Notes: generated from the letters alone by a model not told the origin. A stretch of 64,000 nt of DNA from Fistularia commersonii (GCA_037954325.1 JBBMNZ010000009.1:17090786-17154785), one strand, 5' to 3'; positions 1-11,270 are shown, numbered from the stretch's first letter. Program-made: numbers and translations.

Positions 1-119
1 CGGAGGTTCGGCGGCCGGTTGTTTACGGAACGTGATGATGGATGAGGGGAACCGCAGATGTAAACGCTCACACCTCCACAGTTAGCCCAGCGGAGAGGAG
101 ACTGTTGTTTTATTTTTGC

Positions 120-1445
120 TAACATTAGCTAACCGTGAGCCTACGGCTCTTAGCTTGGGCTAGCTTGGCTTGCAATGATTTTAGCCGACACATCGGCTTC
201 CAGTAAACTTTAGGCTAACATTAGTAAACATATTAGCCTGCGGCTCTTAGCTAACGCTAGCTCGGCCTACGATGTTTTTAGGCGACACATCGGCTTCCGG
301 TGAACTTTTAGCTAATATGAGCCACCATGTTAGCCTGCAGCTCTTAGGTTTCACTGACTCGACTTGAAAATTTTTTAGCCAACACATCAGATCCTAGTGA
401 GCTCTTAGCTAACATTGGCCAACACATGAACGACCGCCTCTTAACTTACGCTTGTTTAGCTTGAAGTGTTTTCAGCCGACACATTAGCTTCCAGTGAACT
501 TTTAGCTAACATTAGCCAACAAGTGAGCGTCCAGCCTTTACCTTACGCTAGTTTAGCTTGAAGTGTATTTAACTTACACATTAGCCTCCAGTAAACTTTT
601 AGGTAACATTAGCCAACAAGTGAGCGTCCAGCTCTAAGCTTACGCTAGTTGAGCTTGAAGTGTTTTTAGCCGACACTTTAGCTTCCAGTGAACTTTTAGC
701 TAACATTAGCCAACAAGTGACAGTCAGGTTCTTAGCTTATGCTAGTTTTGCTTGAAGTGTTTTTAGCAGTCACATTAGCTTCCAATGAACTTTTAGCTAA
801 CATTAGCCAACAAGTGAGCGTCCAGCCTTTACCTTACGCTAGTTTAGCTTGAAGTGTATTTAGCTTACACATTAGCCTCCAGTAAACTTTTAGGTAACAT
901 TAGCCAACAAGTGAGCGTCCAGCTCTAAGCTTACGCTAGTTGAGCTTGAAGTGTTTTTAGCCGACACTTTAGCTTCCAGTGAACCTTTAGCTAACATTAG
1001 CCAACAAGTGACAGTCAGGTTCTTAGCTTATGCTAGTTTTGCTTGAAGTGTTTTTAGCAGTCACATTAGCTTCCAATGAACTTTTAGCTAACATTAGCCA
1101 ACAAGTGAGCGTCCAGCTCTAAGCTTACGCTAGTTGAGCTTGAAGTGTTTTTAGCAGACACTTTAGCTTCCAGTGAACTTTTAGCTAACATTAGCCAACA
1201 AGTGACAGTCAGGTTCTTAGCTTATGCTAGTTTTGCTTGAAGTGTTTTTAGCAGTCACATTAGCTTCCAATGAACTTTTAGCTAACATTAGCCAACAAGT
1301 GAGCGTCCAGCCTTTACCTTACGCTAGTTTAGCTTGAAGTGTATTTAGCTTACACATTAGCCTCCAGTGAACTTTTAGGTAACATTAGCCAACAAGTGAG
1401 CGTCCAGCTCTAAGCTTACGCTAGTTGAGCTTGAAGTGTTTTTAG
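120..1445. repeat. 97-bp minisatellite with higher-order pattern
   Basis: About 13 tandem copies of a roughly 97-bp unit built around ACATTAGCCAACAAGTGAG and GCTTGAAGTGT. Three subtypes occur: one with CCTTTACC, one with CTCTAAGC, one with GACAGTCAGG. Identical subtypes recur about 290 bp apart (523 and 813; 620 and 910; 1107 and 1396), so part of the array is a three-unit higher-order repeat. The first copies are more diverged. Confidence 0.9.
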
Positions 1446-1957
1446 CAGACACATTGCATGATACATTTTTAAAATAAAAAGTACTTGTATCTGCGTAAAC
1501 AAACAGGCAGCATTGTTGAAAACTACCAAGACGAGTGAGAAAGCAGTGAAAGCTGCTATAAAGTTGCTGAACTCGTCTCTAAATCCAAACAGCAAAACAG
1601 CAAAACGTTAATACTACCTGCCGGCAAAATCATTGTAGAAGAAATGCTCGGCTCTGGCGTTGATAAAGAAATAGCCGGTTCTCTCAAATAATACAATTTC
1701 CAGACATATTGATGACGTGTCTTCAGACATTACAAAAAAGTGTTCTGGAAAAGTTGCACATCAGTGGGAAATTTGCATTGCGACTTGACGAATCTACAGA
1801 TATTAGATATATTAGATTTCACACTAAGTAAATTGAGACGACGGTTTCATTCTAATTCCTTAAAAAATGTTTTTGACGTATTTATTCGATGGTGCGCCGT
1901 GTGATTTTTCTAATGTAAAATATGTGCCGTGGCTCAAAAAAGGTTGGGAAACAGTGG
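1446..1957 (+). mobile_element. decayed hAT transposon (ZBED5/SCAND3-like transposase fragment)
   Basis: Frames within 1627-1810 spell IVEEMLGSGVDKEIA, then after a frame change LSNNTISRHIDDVSSDI, then SGKFALRLDESTDI, a characteristic hAT catalytic-core stretch with the DEST motif. Stop codons and frameshifts make it dead. The right end, whose complement begins CACTGTTTCCCAACC, resembles a hAT terminal repeat. The left end is not clear. Confidence 0.65.
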
Positions 1958-2170
1958 TCTACATGTCTTAGCTTACGCTAGCTTGGCTTTAGCTGACATC
2001 AGCTTCCAGTGAACTTACATTAGCATTAGCTCTCATTCATTCTCCATATTGCAATAAACAACATTCACCCTCTCATCCGCAAAGCAGTTAAATACACGAT
2101 TCACTCACTCATTCAAACGGCGCCTTGCAACCATTCACCCTCTCATTCACACCTAATACAGCTAACGCTA
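1958..2170. repeat. dispersed CATTCACCCTCTCATTCAC repeat fragment
   Basis: Contains CATTCACCCTCTCAT twice. The same phrase recurs near 8085-8250, 26430-26560, 31675-31790 and 62140-62195. It looks like the short-interspersed repeat with CATTCACACTCACATTCACA common in teleosts (from memory). Confidence 0.5.
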
Positions 2171-3480
2171 ACTCTCATTCCTTCGTAGCCGACGTTAGCT
2201 GTTCTTTTAGCTTCCTGCTTGTTTGCTTTTGTCCGATACCTCGGCTGCAGACTCCGCCTCCCACGCCAGGACCCCGCGGGGGTCCCGTTCTGAATCGTAA
2301 TTACGGGCGCCGCAGAGCCTCCCCTTCAATTTGAGGCTTTCTGTCCACCTTCACCGCCGAGGGGTGACATTTTCCTTTTCCCTTTTTCGACACGTCGCGA
2401 CCAAAATTGCAGGCCTCGCGAAGTAGTTCCCTGATTCTTTAGTGAGTCCTTGAGAAAAACAAGCCACCTGGACTTCCTCTCATGAAAAGGCGCGACGACG
2501 CCTCCTGCTGTTGAAACGGAGAGCTGCAACTAAGCAGAAGACGCAGTCAAAACATCTAGAGGCTCAAACAGCTGAGCTAATTTCATGCTAATTTCATGCT
2601 ACCATTTGAAGCTAATGTGACGCTCACGTCCGTCTGAAGATACGTTTATTTGGAATGATGTCATCGTTTCCATCTGGAGGTTTTCGAGATGTGACAGCGG
2701 AAATGAAGAATCATATCTATTTAACTGCGTTTTCCTAGTTTTATTTCCTTTTTGCTCCAACTTGTTATCTAGCTGTTAGCCATAGCCAATCATATGGTTC
2801 GGCTTGTCAATCATCCCCTAATGATAATTATGAGATATTAATCGGAATAAATTGCGAATAAAAATGTGTTTTCAGACATTGAACTGAAAGCTTATGAACG
2901 CTATTGGAGGCCTTCATTTGTGCAAAATCTATTTCATGACTTTTAATGCTTTTTAAAAAGACCCGCGCAATCCACACTAGACGTCTGGACCTCGGACCAC
3001 CAGGAAGCTTCGGGAAAGATCTTATAGGTCTTAAAGGAACGTTTGCTTTCCATCACCTCTACTCACACCTTCGGCGTTCATGTCCTCCTCCTCTGGCGTT
3101 CTCCTCCGACCTTCTGCGGACGCCCGGCGACAAAACGGGGAGCTGCGCTTTAACGGGAGAAATTTATTGAGCGGTGTTGCGTTCAAAGACTCAGCAGGAG
3201 AGGACGGACGTTTCAGTGACGGCGACGTTTAAAAAGAAAAAAAAAAAAAAAAAAGACATTCAGCGGAATTCCTCTGGACTCTGTTACCATGGCGACGCAT
3301 GGATGTACAAAAAGGACGGCGAGGAAGGATCGGCGCCAAACACACTTCCTGTTTGGGTGGCGAGGAGGTCACGCTTGGGCCGTCGCCGCCGCCGCTAGCT
3401 GTTCTCGGTTTCTACATTCTGACGTCACGGGACGTTCGGAGGCTCGTGACAGCGATCGGCGTGGGGGAAAGAAACGGCGG
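2171..3480. other. unique sequence, no gene recognised
   Basis: Short ORFs on both strands have no recognisable domain. The stretch adjoining kctd9 (3163-3486) is probably its 3'UTR and contains an A15-type run at about 3236-3254. Confidence 0.4.
3163..3168 (-). terminator. candidate kctd9 polyadenylation signal
   Basis: The minus strand reads AATAAA about 320 nt downstream of the kctd9 stop codon, a normal distance for a short 3'UTR. It is the nearest canonical hexamer I noticed. No transcript end is visible, so the call rests on motif and position only. Confidence 0.45.
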
Positions 3481-3486
3481 CGTGCT

Positions 3487-6042
3487 TCAGCGGACGCTCT
3501 GCGACATGTGCAGCGGCGTTAGCATCTCCTCGAAGATGGCGCCCTTCACGTTGGAGCCGCGCAGGTTAGCTTCCTGCAGGTCACAGCCGGACAGGTCGCA
3601 GTTCTGAGGGGCGGCAGAGGGTCAGGAGGTCAGGGATACAAACAGGACGCTACAAACAACGCTACGAAATCACGAAGAAATCGGCTAACGAGCTTAGATT
3701 TCCGATTAAATTTTGAGCGGCGCTGCAAACGAGCCACGTAGCGTGAACACACAAACAAACTCACAGGTTTTTAGTGTTGTAGCATAGCAGTAGTCGTACG
3801 CGCTAATCCGCGTTGTTTACATCGTTCTTCGTTGTGTTCTGCTGAGATATAGCATTTTTTTCAGTAAGCTAGCCCTCATTAAGTTAAAAGTGCTAGCGGT
3901 GCTCAGGAGAAGTTAAAAATTACATTGGATCCGAATAATACTTATACATACTTTTAAATGTATTTTTTTCATATTTACACATTTTTTTTCTTATTTTGTA
4001 CCCTTTGAGAAGGAACTGCTTCTGTAACAAAATGCAATTTCAACAAAGTGCATTCGAACCTGGGTGTGCAAACACAGCCGATCACGCTTTCCGTGTCGTG
4101 GCGTTGTAGCATAGCAGCACTCGTGCATGCTAATCTGCATTGTTTAAACAGTTTGTCATTGTGTTCTTCTGTTATTGCGTTTTTTTTTCAGTAAGCTAGC
4201 CCCCATTACGGCTACCATAAAGGTAAAAGTGCTAGTGCTAGCAGTGCAAAGAACAAGCTAAAAATTACAGTGGATCTGAATTATATACTTGTATATACCT
4301 TTATATGTATTTTCTTCATATTTTGGCTATTATTTTCTTACTTTGTACCCTTTGAGTAGGAGCTGCTTCTTTAAAAGAAGGCAATTTCCCCCTTGGGGAT
4401 CAATAAAGTACAGTCGAACCTGGGAGAACAAACACTGCTAATCACGCTTTCCGCGTTGTGGTGTTGTAGCATAGCAGCATTTGTGCATGCTAATCCGCGT
4501 TGTTTACTTTGTTCCCCATTGTGTTCTGCTGTTATAGCGCTTTTTACAGTAAGCTAACCCTCATTATGGCTCCCAAAATGGTAAAAGTGCAAGTGCTCGC
4601 AATACTAAGAAGAAGTTAAGAAATTCAGTGGATCTGAAGAAGGATATATTAGCTAAACGTGAGTGCAGTGTTGGTGTTACAGATCTCGCTTAAGTCAACC
4701 ATCTGTACGATCCTGTAGGACAAAGATGTGCTAAAGCCGGCCGATGTGGCTAAAGGGGCAACTACGCTAACAAAGGAAAGTGGCTGTTAGTTTGGATTAA
4801 TGACTAACTGCTTGCTGGAGATAGCGATAGCAGATAGCAGATAGCAGATAGCAGATAGCGTTAGCGGATGCAAGAAGGCTTTACTTTTGCTGATTTAGTG
4901 AAGGAAATGCTGAGTACAAGTGCTGGCAAGAAGAGAAAGAACACTGGAAACAGCGATTATTAAGTTATCAGTTATCTTTAATTCCTTTCTGTATTTTAGC
5001 CCCAAATAAACCCGTAAAAGGTTTCAAAAGAGTCCAAAAGAACCAAAAAAAAAGAGAATGTAAAGAATTAAAGTGGTTTTATTGAGTGTACTGCCTTGAA
5101 GATTTGTTATTCTATCCTTAACTTACTGGCTACACCAGGGGTCGGCAACCCACGCGGCTCCGAGCGGCTTGGGAAAATAAATGATAAATATTTAATTGAA
5201 GTGTATTTCATTTGTGTTAATTCCTTTTTTTTTTACTTTTAGTTCTAAGTTGGAAGATTATTGTGATCTTTGAAATATTAAATAAAATTATATTTCTTAT
5301 TTTTCGCCGCTCAAAATAACATCACACTCGCGGAAGCCGGTAAATTTGCAGATGCTGTGCGCAGAAGTTCAGGAGCAGAAGTCCCATAAACCAGGTAAAA
5401 TAAATATTTTTGAAGATATTTTGCAAATATTTATTTTTTTATTGTTTAGTGACATTGTGATTTTTTTTTTCCCGACTTATTTTTGAAATTCAGCTCAAGG
5501 CTCCGCTACACGCTCTGAAAGGCCAAAGCTCAAAATGAGTTCATTACATAAGTAAAATTTACTTTTTTTCCGTCATACTTATAGCAATATATACAGCGGT
5601 ACCTTTATTTTAGACGTCAAAAAGTAATTGCGGCTCCCAGTGTTTTCTTTTCCGAGGAAATCGGGTCCAGATGGCTCTTTGGGGGTTAAAGGTCGCCGAC
5701 CCCTGGGCTTCACACTTAATGCTACAATGTGTTGCTAAATGAACCTTTGCTCCACTTGGTGTCTAAACTCCATTTATGGACGGAGTGAAGCCGCTACTCT
5801 TTTTAAAACCATCGACATTCCCGCCGTCAAACCCTGTAAATCTCACAGACGATGCTCTCCGTCGCCGTATCTCACCGACAACACTGTTCTTCACAGACGA
5901 CACACACACACACACACACCTCGTTTGGGATTTTCAATGATGTTCTCAAGGCTAGCTAGCGACGGGTGGCGCGTCCCACTGTCCTTAAACGCCACTTTGC
6001 GGACACGTGGGTGTCAAACACTCCTCCCGCTTGTGCGTGTGA

Positions 6043-6086
<44 letters not shown>

Positions 6087-6266
6087 CTCCAGGTCGGTGC
6101 CAGCCAGTGTCGCCCCTCTCAAGTTGCAGTTCTTCAGCTTGGCATTCTTCAGCGTGGCCACGCGCAGGTTGATGCCCGTCATCTGGCTCCCCTCCATGTC
6201 CACGCCCTTCAGGTTGGCCCCTGACACACACACACACACACACACACGTGCTGTCAGCTTCGTTTT

Positions 6267-6303
<37 letters not shown>

Positions 6304-6423
6304 ACGTCAACTCACCCTCAAGGTTTGCTTTGACCCCTGCAGGGTCCTCGAAGTTGCAGCCTCGCAGTGACGCTCCTTCTGCGTTGGTGCACAACATCTT
6401 CACCCCCTGCAGATTGGCCCCCT

Positions 6424-6506
<83 letters not shown>

Positions 6507-8008
6507 GTTAACACCTGATCAGGGTCCGTGGAGACGACGCTCTTCCTGGCGTTCCACCGAGGTCCGCTGTGTTTGCTAAGCGGGTACTGTGATGTCACAG
6601 GTTGGCTGACCAATGACGCGTCGGCAGGCGGTGCGTTCACTGGCCGCGGGACGTCCGGCGACTCACGTCGAGGCAGGCCATGGAGAGGTCGGCGCGCTCC
6701 AGGTTGGCGCCGCTCAGGTTGGCGTGGGTCAGGTTGGCGCCGCGCAGGTTGGCCATCTTGAAGTTGATGTAGCGCAGGTCGAGGCGGGACAGGTCGGCCG
6801 ACGTGAAGTTCAGACCCTGAGGGACACACACGAGCGTGAGTCAGCTGGGTCCATGCTGTCAGTGTGTGTGTGTGTGTGTGTGTGTGCAGTCACCTGGCAG
6901 CGCAGCTCAGACTTGGTGGTGGTGGCCAGCAGGAACCTGATGAACTCCTTGCGGGTCAGGGGCGAGTGATCCTCCGGCGGCTGCGAGGCCTGAGAGGGAC
7001 GAGCCGACAGGAGAGGACTAACCTGGGAGAACCTTCTGGAGAAACCTTCTGGGGTTCAGGTGAAACAACTGGTGTGTTTGTGACGTCTGCTTCTAGGTGC
7101 TCCTCGCGTCCTCCCCACCTTGATAAGAGCCTCCAGCTGCTCGGCCAGCGGCTCGATGCCGAAGAATCGAGCCTCTTCCAGGACGCCTGAGGACAAACAC
7201 GCCCCGTCAGGAGGAGGAAGAAGAAGAAGAAGAAGAAGAAGAAGAAGAAGGCCGACTCCCACCCAGCGGGTTGATGCCGTCGTTGATGATGAGCTGCCCG
7301 TGCCTCAGGTAGTTGAGGATGGGCTCGAAGTAGTCCGGGCTGCGGTCGATGAGGAAGGCTCCGCCGGCGTCCCGCTTGTTCCCCCAGACGTCTGCGGGAA
7401 CACAAAGAAGGAGGCGTCAGCCGGCGGCACGTCTTTCCGCCGCCGTCCGAGGAAGACGGGCCCTCGTCACCTTTCTCCCTGAACATGTGGGCCAGCATGC
7501 TCTCCGGCTCTTTGCTGACCAGCGTGCTCCTGCGGAGACACACACACACACGAGGGTGACGGGCTTGGATAGGAGGGCGTCAAACACACACACACCCGTT
7601 GAAGGCCCACCTGGTGGTGGTGAAGCAGCGCCCTCCGACGTTGAGCGTCAGCCAGTCGGTGTGAGTTTGGGGGTTCTCGGCTCCTCGGGGGTCGTCCGGG
7701 GGCTCTGCGGGAGGACGGTAGTTCAGACGCACTCACGCACGCGTTTATTATGGAAATGAACGCGTCGGTAAATCATAGGTACTCCCTCCGGACAAAAAAG
7801 TATTTGTAAATACAAGCAAATAATACGACTTCTGATAATAACATGAAAAAAAATACCCTAGAAGTGCACGAGATGATCCCGTTAAAAACACCAAATCAGA
7901 AGTTAACTGCACTTTTGAGTCGTTTTCTAAATATCAGATCCCCGACTCAAGAGTTTACCTTCGAAAGACTCTCCTTCTGAGATGTAGAGGACATCGTCGT
8001 CCCTGCAG

Positions 8009-8040
<32 letters not shown>

Positions 8041-9657
8041 TTAGACACTGGTGGGCCTAGAAAAGTGTCTTCTAGAAACATGCAATATTCACCCTCTTGT
8101 TCAAACCATAGAGATGCAACCATTCATCCTGTCATGAACATATATTATAGAAAATTCACCCTCTCATTCATACATGTGAGAGAAACTCACTCATTCACAC
8201 GTCTTGGAGATACAACCATTCATCATCTCATTCACAAAAACATCAGGACTCCATGAAGCAGCAGAACAACAAATGAAAGAGGAATTCATTTTTAATGCGA
8301 ATAACTTTTAAAAAGAACACCCAAAATATTACCATAGAGCTACCGGCAAATTGTTATGATCATTTTTTTTTTTTAATTGAACATAAATAGTTCCTTCGGG
8401 ATGAATAAAGTTATTCTTATTCTTAGTATAAACAGATATACATATGTTCAAACAAACATGGCAAGGTTGAATCGAATGTCAATGAATCAACCGGGGACGA
8501 GGAAGCAAAGGACATAAGGACATTCGTTCTGTATGTAATCACTTAACTGTACAAGTTAACAGCATTAAATATTTGTGATAAATGTTTAACGCTCGAAGAA
8601 AAAGAAAATAAACGAAAATAAATAGGTAAATAAATTTTAAAAACAAACATAAATAACTTGCAAGAGGAATATCATATGTATTTAACTTGGTGGTTCACAA
8701 GGAATCTCAGATATCACTGTATATTTTTTGGTTTTTGGATTTTTCCATAAATTTCAAGGATTTTTTTGGATGATCCAAAATCGTTCATAAAGAACGTAAA
8801 ATGGGAGAACACTTTTGCATTCTGTTTTTGTGAATGACGAACTTGGCCAGGCCTAAAATAACATTGCCACAGAGTTCCTCTCTTTTGTTGCTTAAAAGTA
8901 AAACAAATATTATGTCAGTTTCTTTGGAAACTGGCGACGATGGAAATTTGTCTTTAACCCTTTTTTAAGAAAAAGCCCTGTACTTTTTCGCATGAGAAAA
9001 ACACATGATCAGTGGTTTTAATGTTGTCTTCACAAAATGTGTAAATATTATCTTCAACATTAAAGCGTACCCTCAATAATTCCTTAGATAGGTAGATGTC
9101 ATTCATAATTTTGAAGTGGGTCTCTTTTGCCAGCGTGGCAATCGATTCCTTATCAAATGTATTTAAAATATAAATTTTGTTTTGACGTCCAGGGAATACG
9201 TTTTCTGTAAAACATTTCCTAATAAAGGAGTTGCTGCATGCTACCAGCAAATTAGCATTATGCTAACCAGGTGCTAAAAACAAAACAGCTTCGGGCGCGC
9301 TGATATCTAAGGGGAATTAGCTAGCCTCACCTGATCAACGCGATGTCATCGATGAGGCCGCCGTTCCCGTTGTAGACGCTAGAGGCCCTTATTCCCAGTT
9401 TGGCGCTGGCGGCCGACAGCAGGTCCTCCAGGGAGCCGAACACGGCCACCACCTGGGACACACCGCCGTCAAAACACACACACACACACACACACCGGGG
9501 ACTCGTCAAGCGGATCGACCGTCGTCTGTTAGCCGCTAAAGCCGGCTAGCTTAAGTGTCCGCAATTGTTAGCAAAGCGGAGATGCTAGCCGCCGACCCGT
9601 TTTTTTTACCTTTCCGTTCGTGGACGAGCCATTAACGAATAGTGTGACTCTTCTCAT
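3487..9657 (-). CDS. kctd9: KCTD9: BTB/POZ, pentapeptide-repeat CUL3 adaptor (12 coding exons)
   Basis: Coding exons in transcript order: 9610-9657, 9331-9452, 7959-8002, 7611-7704, 7471-7529, 7263-7391, 7119-7186, 6894-6989, 6667-6816, 6316-6421, 6087-6220, 3487-3603. All have GT-AG borders and matching phases. They sum to 1,167 nt (388 aa plus stop); human KCTD9 is 389 aa from memory. The N-terminus reads MRRVTLFVNGSSTNGK, the start of the N-terminal KHA-type region (about 1-80). The BTB/T1 tetramerisation-type domain begins near residue 88 with DWLTLNVGGRCFTTTR and runs to about 185. A(D/N)Lxx pentapeptide repeats fill about 220-375, and the protein ends LHMSQSVR. Family members bind CUL3 through the BTB domain and act as oligomeric substrate adaptors; no substrate can be read from the sequence. 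Exons are compact except for a 2.5-kb last intron. A fish a/b paralogue suffix cannot be assigned. Confidence 0.96.
3742..4966 (+). mobile_element. three nested or tandem decayed Tigger/pogo-type transposon copies
   Basis: Three diverged copies of a 330-360 bp unit begin near 3742, 4048 and 4408, the latter two opening with a terminal-repeat-like TCGAACCTGGG. Each has TTGTAGCATAGCAG and a transposase start. The third is longest; with frame changes it reads MAPK, SVDLKKDILAKRE, then ICTIL, DKDVLKPADVAKGATTLTK. This helix-turn-helix CENP-B-like N-terminus is typical of Tigger elements. Stops and frameshifts throughout show it is dead. It lies in the last intron of kctd9. Confidence 0.6.
4375..4420 (+). 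mobile_element. L2-type LINE 3' tail
   Basis: CCCCTTGGGGATCAATAAAG resembles the conserved 3' end of fish L2-clade LINEs and dependent SINEs. Only the tail is visible, and it sits within the Tigger-type copies. Confidence 0.45.
5136..5705. mobile_element. 570-bp non-autonomous hAT element with TIRs and 8-bp target duplication
   Basis: Starts CAGGGGTCGGCAACC and ends in the inverted complement CAGGGGTCGGCGACC (14 of 15 match). It is flanked by GGCTACAC (5128-5135) and GGCTTCAC (5706-5713), an 8-bp duplication with one difference, as hAT transposases make. The interior is AT-rich without an ORF. It lies in the last kctd9 intron. Confidence 0.85.
6051..6084. repeat. (GT)n next to the kctd9 exon 11 donor
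   Basis: Pure GT tract on the plus strand, (AC)n in the kctd9 transcript. It starts within two bases of the exon 11 donor. Confidence 0.9.
6224..6302. repeat. (CA)n and (GT)n inverted pair filling kctd9 intron 10
   Basis: The 95-bp intron 6221-6315 is almost entirely a CA tract (6224-6247) and a GT tract (6270-6302) separated by about 22 nt. It can fold into a long hairpin, with CACGTG at the inner edge of each arm. Confidence 0.9.
6425..6504. repeat. (CA)40 next to the kctd9 exon 10 acceptor
   Basis: An uninterrupted 80-bp CA tract. In the kctd9 transcript it is (UG)40 running straight into the CAG acceptor of exon 10 with no ordinary pyrimidine tract. Confidence 0.92.
7212..7250. repeat. 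(GAA)n filling kctd9 intron 6
   Basis: About a dozen GAA triplets make up half of a 76-bp intron (7187-7262). In the transcript they read UUC and may serve as its pyrimidine tract. Confidence 0.85.
8005..8260. repeat. (CA)n and dispersed CATTCACCCTCTCATTCA repeat
   Basis: A CA tract (about 8008-8036) is followed by three diverged copies of the same short phrase seen at 2 kb, inside kctd9 intron 2. Confidence 0.55.
8380..8425 (+). mobile_element. L2-type LINE 3' tail
   Basis: TTCCTTCGGGATGAATAAAG followed by TTATTC repeats matches the 3' end and terminal microsatellite style of fish L2 elements. The body is missing. Confidence 0.5.
8560..9250 (-). mobile_element. 5'-truncated L1-like LINE, C-terminal zinc-knuckle region
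   Basis: The minus strand encodes KETHFKIMNDIYLSKELL, RFNVEDNIYTFCEDNIKTT and DHVFFSCEKVQ. This is the CxxC...HxxxxC region that follows the reverse transcriptase in fish L1-type elements. Downstream frames give LAKFVIHKNRMQ, its usual sequel, with stops. It is a dead insertion in kctd9 intron 2. Confidence 0.75.
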
Positions 9658-9688
9658 GGCAAGAGTGTTTTTATTTATTTTTCGGTGG

Positions 9689-9724
9689 TTATTTTCGGGT
9701 TTCGCTTCCCGCCGGTAAGTCCAT
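9689..9724 (-). promoter_or_regulatory. possible upstream ORF in kctd9 leader
   Basis: About 65 nt upstream of the kctd9 start codon the minus strand has an ATG opening an 11-codon ORF that ends in TAA before the main start. If transcription begins upstream of 9724 it would be a short uORF. The transcription start is unknown, so this is inference. Confidence 0.3.
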
Positions 9725-9789
9725 CGCTCGGCCGAGGAGACGCACCTTTCTTTTTTTCCCCGCTTCCCGTTTCCTGCTTCGGCTCGAAC

Positions 9790-9890
9790 CACCCACCGAT
9801 GCGCCGGAGCGGACCAATCAGACAATTGCTTCCTGCGCAGCAGCCAATCAGCATGGCTGGTGGGCGGGACCTAAGGTTGACGTCGCAAAC
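9790..9890 (-). promoter_or_regulatory. kctd9 promoter region: two CCAAT boxes, GC box, CRE-like site
   Basis: About 150-230 bp upstream of the kctd9 start are CCAAT at 9814-9818 and 9844-9848, GGGCGGG at 9862-9868 and a TGACGTC CRE-like site at 9878-9884. Such clusters are typical of TATA-less housekeeping promoters. Placement next to exon 1 supports promoter function; direct evidence is lacking. Confidence 0.55.
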
Positions 9891-11270
9891 CACAACAAAA
9901 AAAAATAATAAAAAAATAAATAAAAAAAACAAACCACGATTATTAAGTCTCTTACTGATGATTTTTAAATTTGTCATTCTGATAAATACGCAAGTATTTT
10001 GAAACTTTTCACAAACAAAAATAAAACAATGTCTGCACAAACAAAATTGCAAAATAATAAAAATAACCTTTAAAAGTAACATAATGCACAAAATCACAAA
10101 CGTAAGCATGCATGCAACACCGGATACAAAACAATTAATTCATGAGAAAATGATTTGCAACAGCACAAAAGAATATTATTAAATGAATTAATTCTGTATA
10201 CCGCTTACTCTGACTCAGGGTTACGGTATCATTGATCAAGAGGTTAGCTATTTTCTGATTCCAGTAAACAGATGAGCTTCCTTCTTTTTTTAAAAAGAGC
10301 TTTATTAAACAAATCATTCAGACATAAATTATCAGCCCTTTTTGGAAAGAAAAACGACAAAGGCCAGAGAAAGGGTGCGTTACCACACAGTTCTGCCCTC
10401 CGGCAAAGCAGGGGAAGCCGAGGCAATAACCCTGAACAAACTCCCGAAATGTCATTCGCGCGCTAACGTGAGCGAGAACTTCACGCATCTCGGACGTTTC
10501 GCGCAGGAACCATCTTCGCGACGGGAAGTGCAATAAAACCGATGCTTTCGAAGGGTCGGCCTGTTTCTGAGAGGCCTTCCGGTGATTTCAGTTGACGAGT
10601 GTTTGGCGAGCTAGAGCGTTAAAACAAAAAAAAAAAAAAAAGAGGAATTTGGTGCACTGTCACCACTCTGGACATAAATTATATTTTTCCCTGGCTCGTT
10701 CTTCCATATAGTCTTATTTTAAATGTATACACTCTTCTTGGGCGTTTTCCCAGAATATTTATTTCACAAAATTATGAAAATTTAAAAGTGCATGTTCTGT
10801 TACTTTTGAATAAATCGTTTTTGTCATTTTCCTTTTTCTTCATGCGCTGTTGATGAAATGTGAGACGCACCATCATTCTTTTTTAATACTTAACATTTTT
10901 TACAAATTTAATATTTGCTCATTAATATTACAGTAGTAATATTGGAATTACTTTTGGATTTTTGATAAGTCACCCATTTCATTGCGTTTTTTTTTTTTTC
11001 AAATTTTCTGAATTGCACATTTTCCCCCGACTCTAACAATCATTTGTAGATTCATTTTGTTTGAAATAATCAAGAAAAAAAAAAAAAAAAAGATTCCTCT
11101 TTTACCGCCATGACATGATCTCCCCCCCCCGTTTTCCCCTTGGAGTGGTACATTCCACAGAAATGACCTGAATCAACTCCATCACCTCAAATAATTATTG
11201 CTTCTTTTTTCTTTTCTCCATTCTTTCCCCAAATACCCGGGAAGTGACACGTCGATCCGAGAGGGTCGGG
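9891..11270. other. AT-rich intergenic DNA between kctd9 and marchf5l
   Basis: No gene recognised. It contains A and T homopolymers (10625-10641, 10987-10999, 11074-11090) and several TTTATT motifs (10301-10306, 10758-10763) that could be minus-strand polyadenylation signals for marchf5l. Confidence 0.4.
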
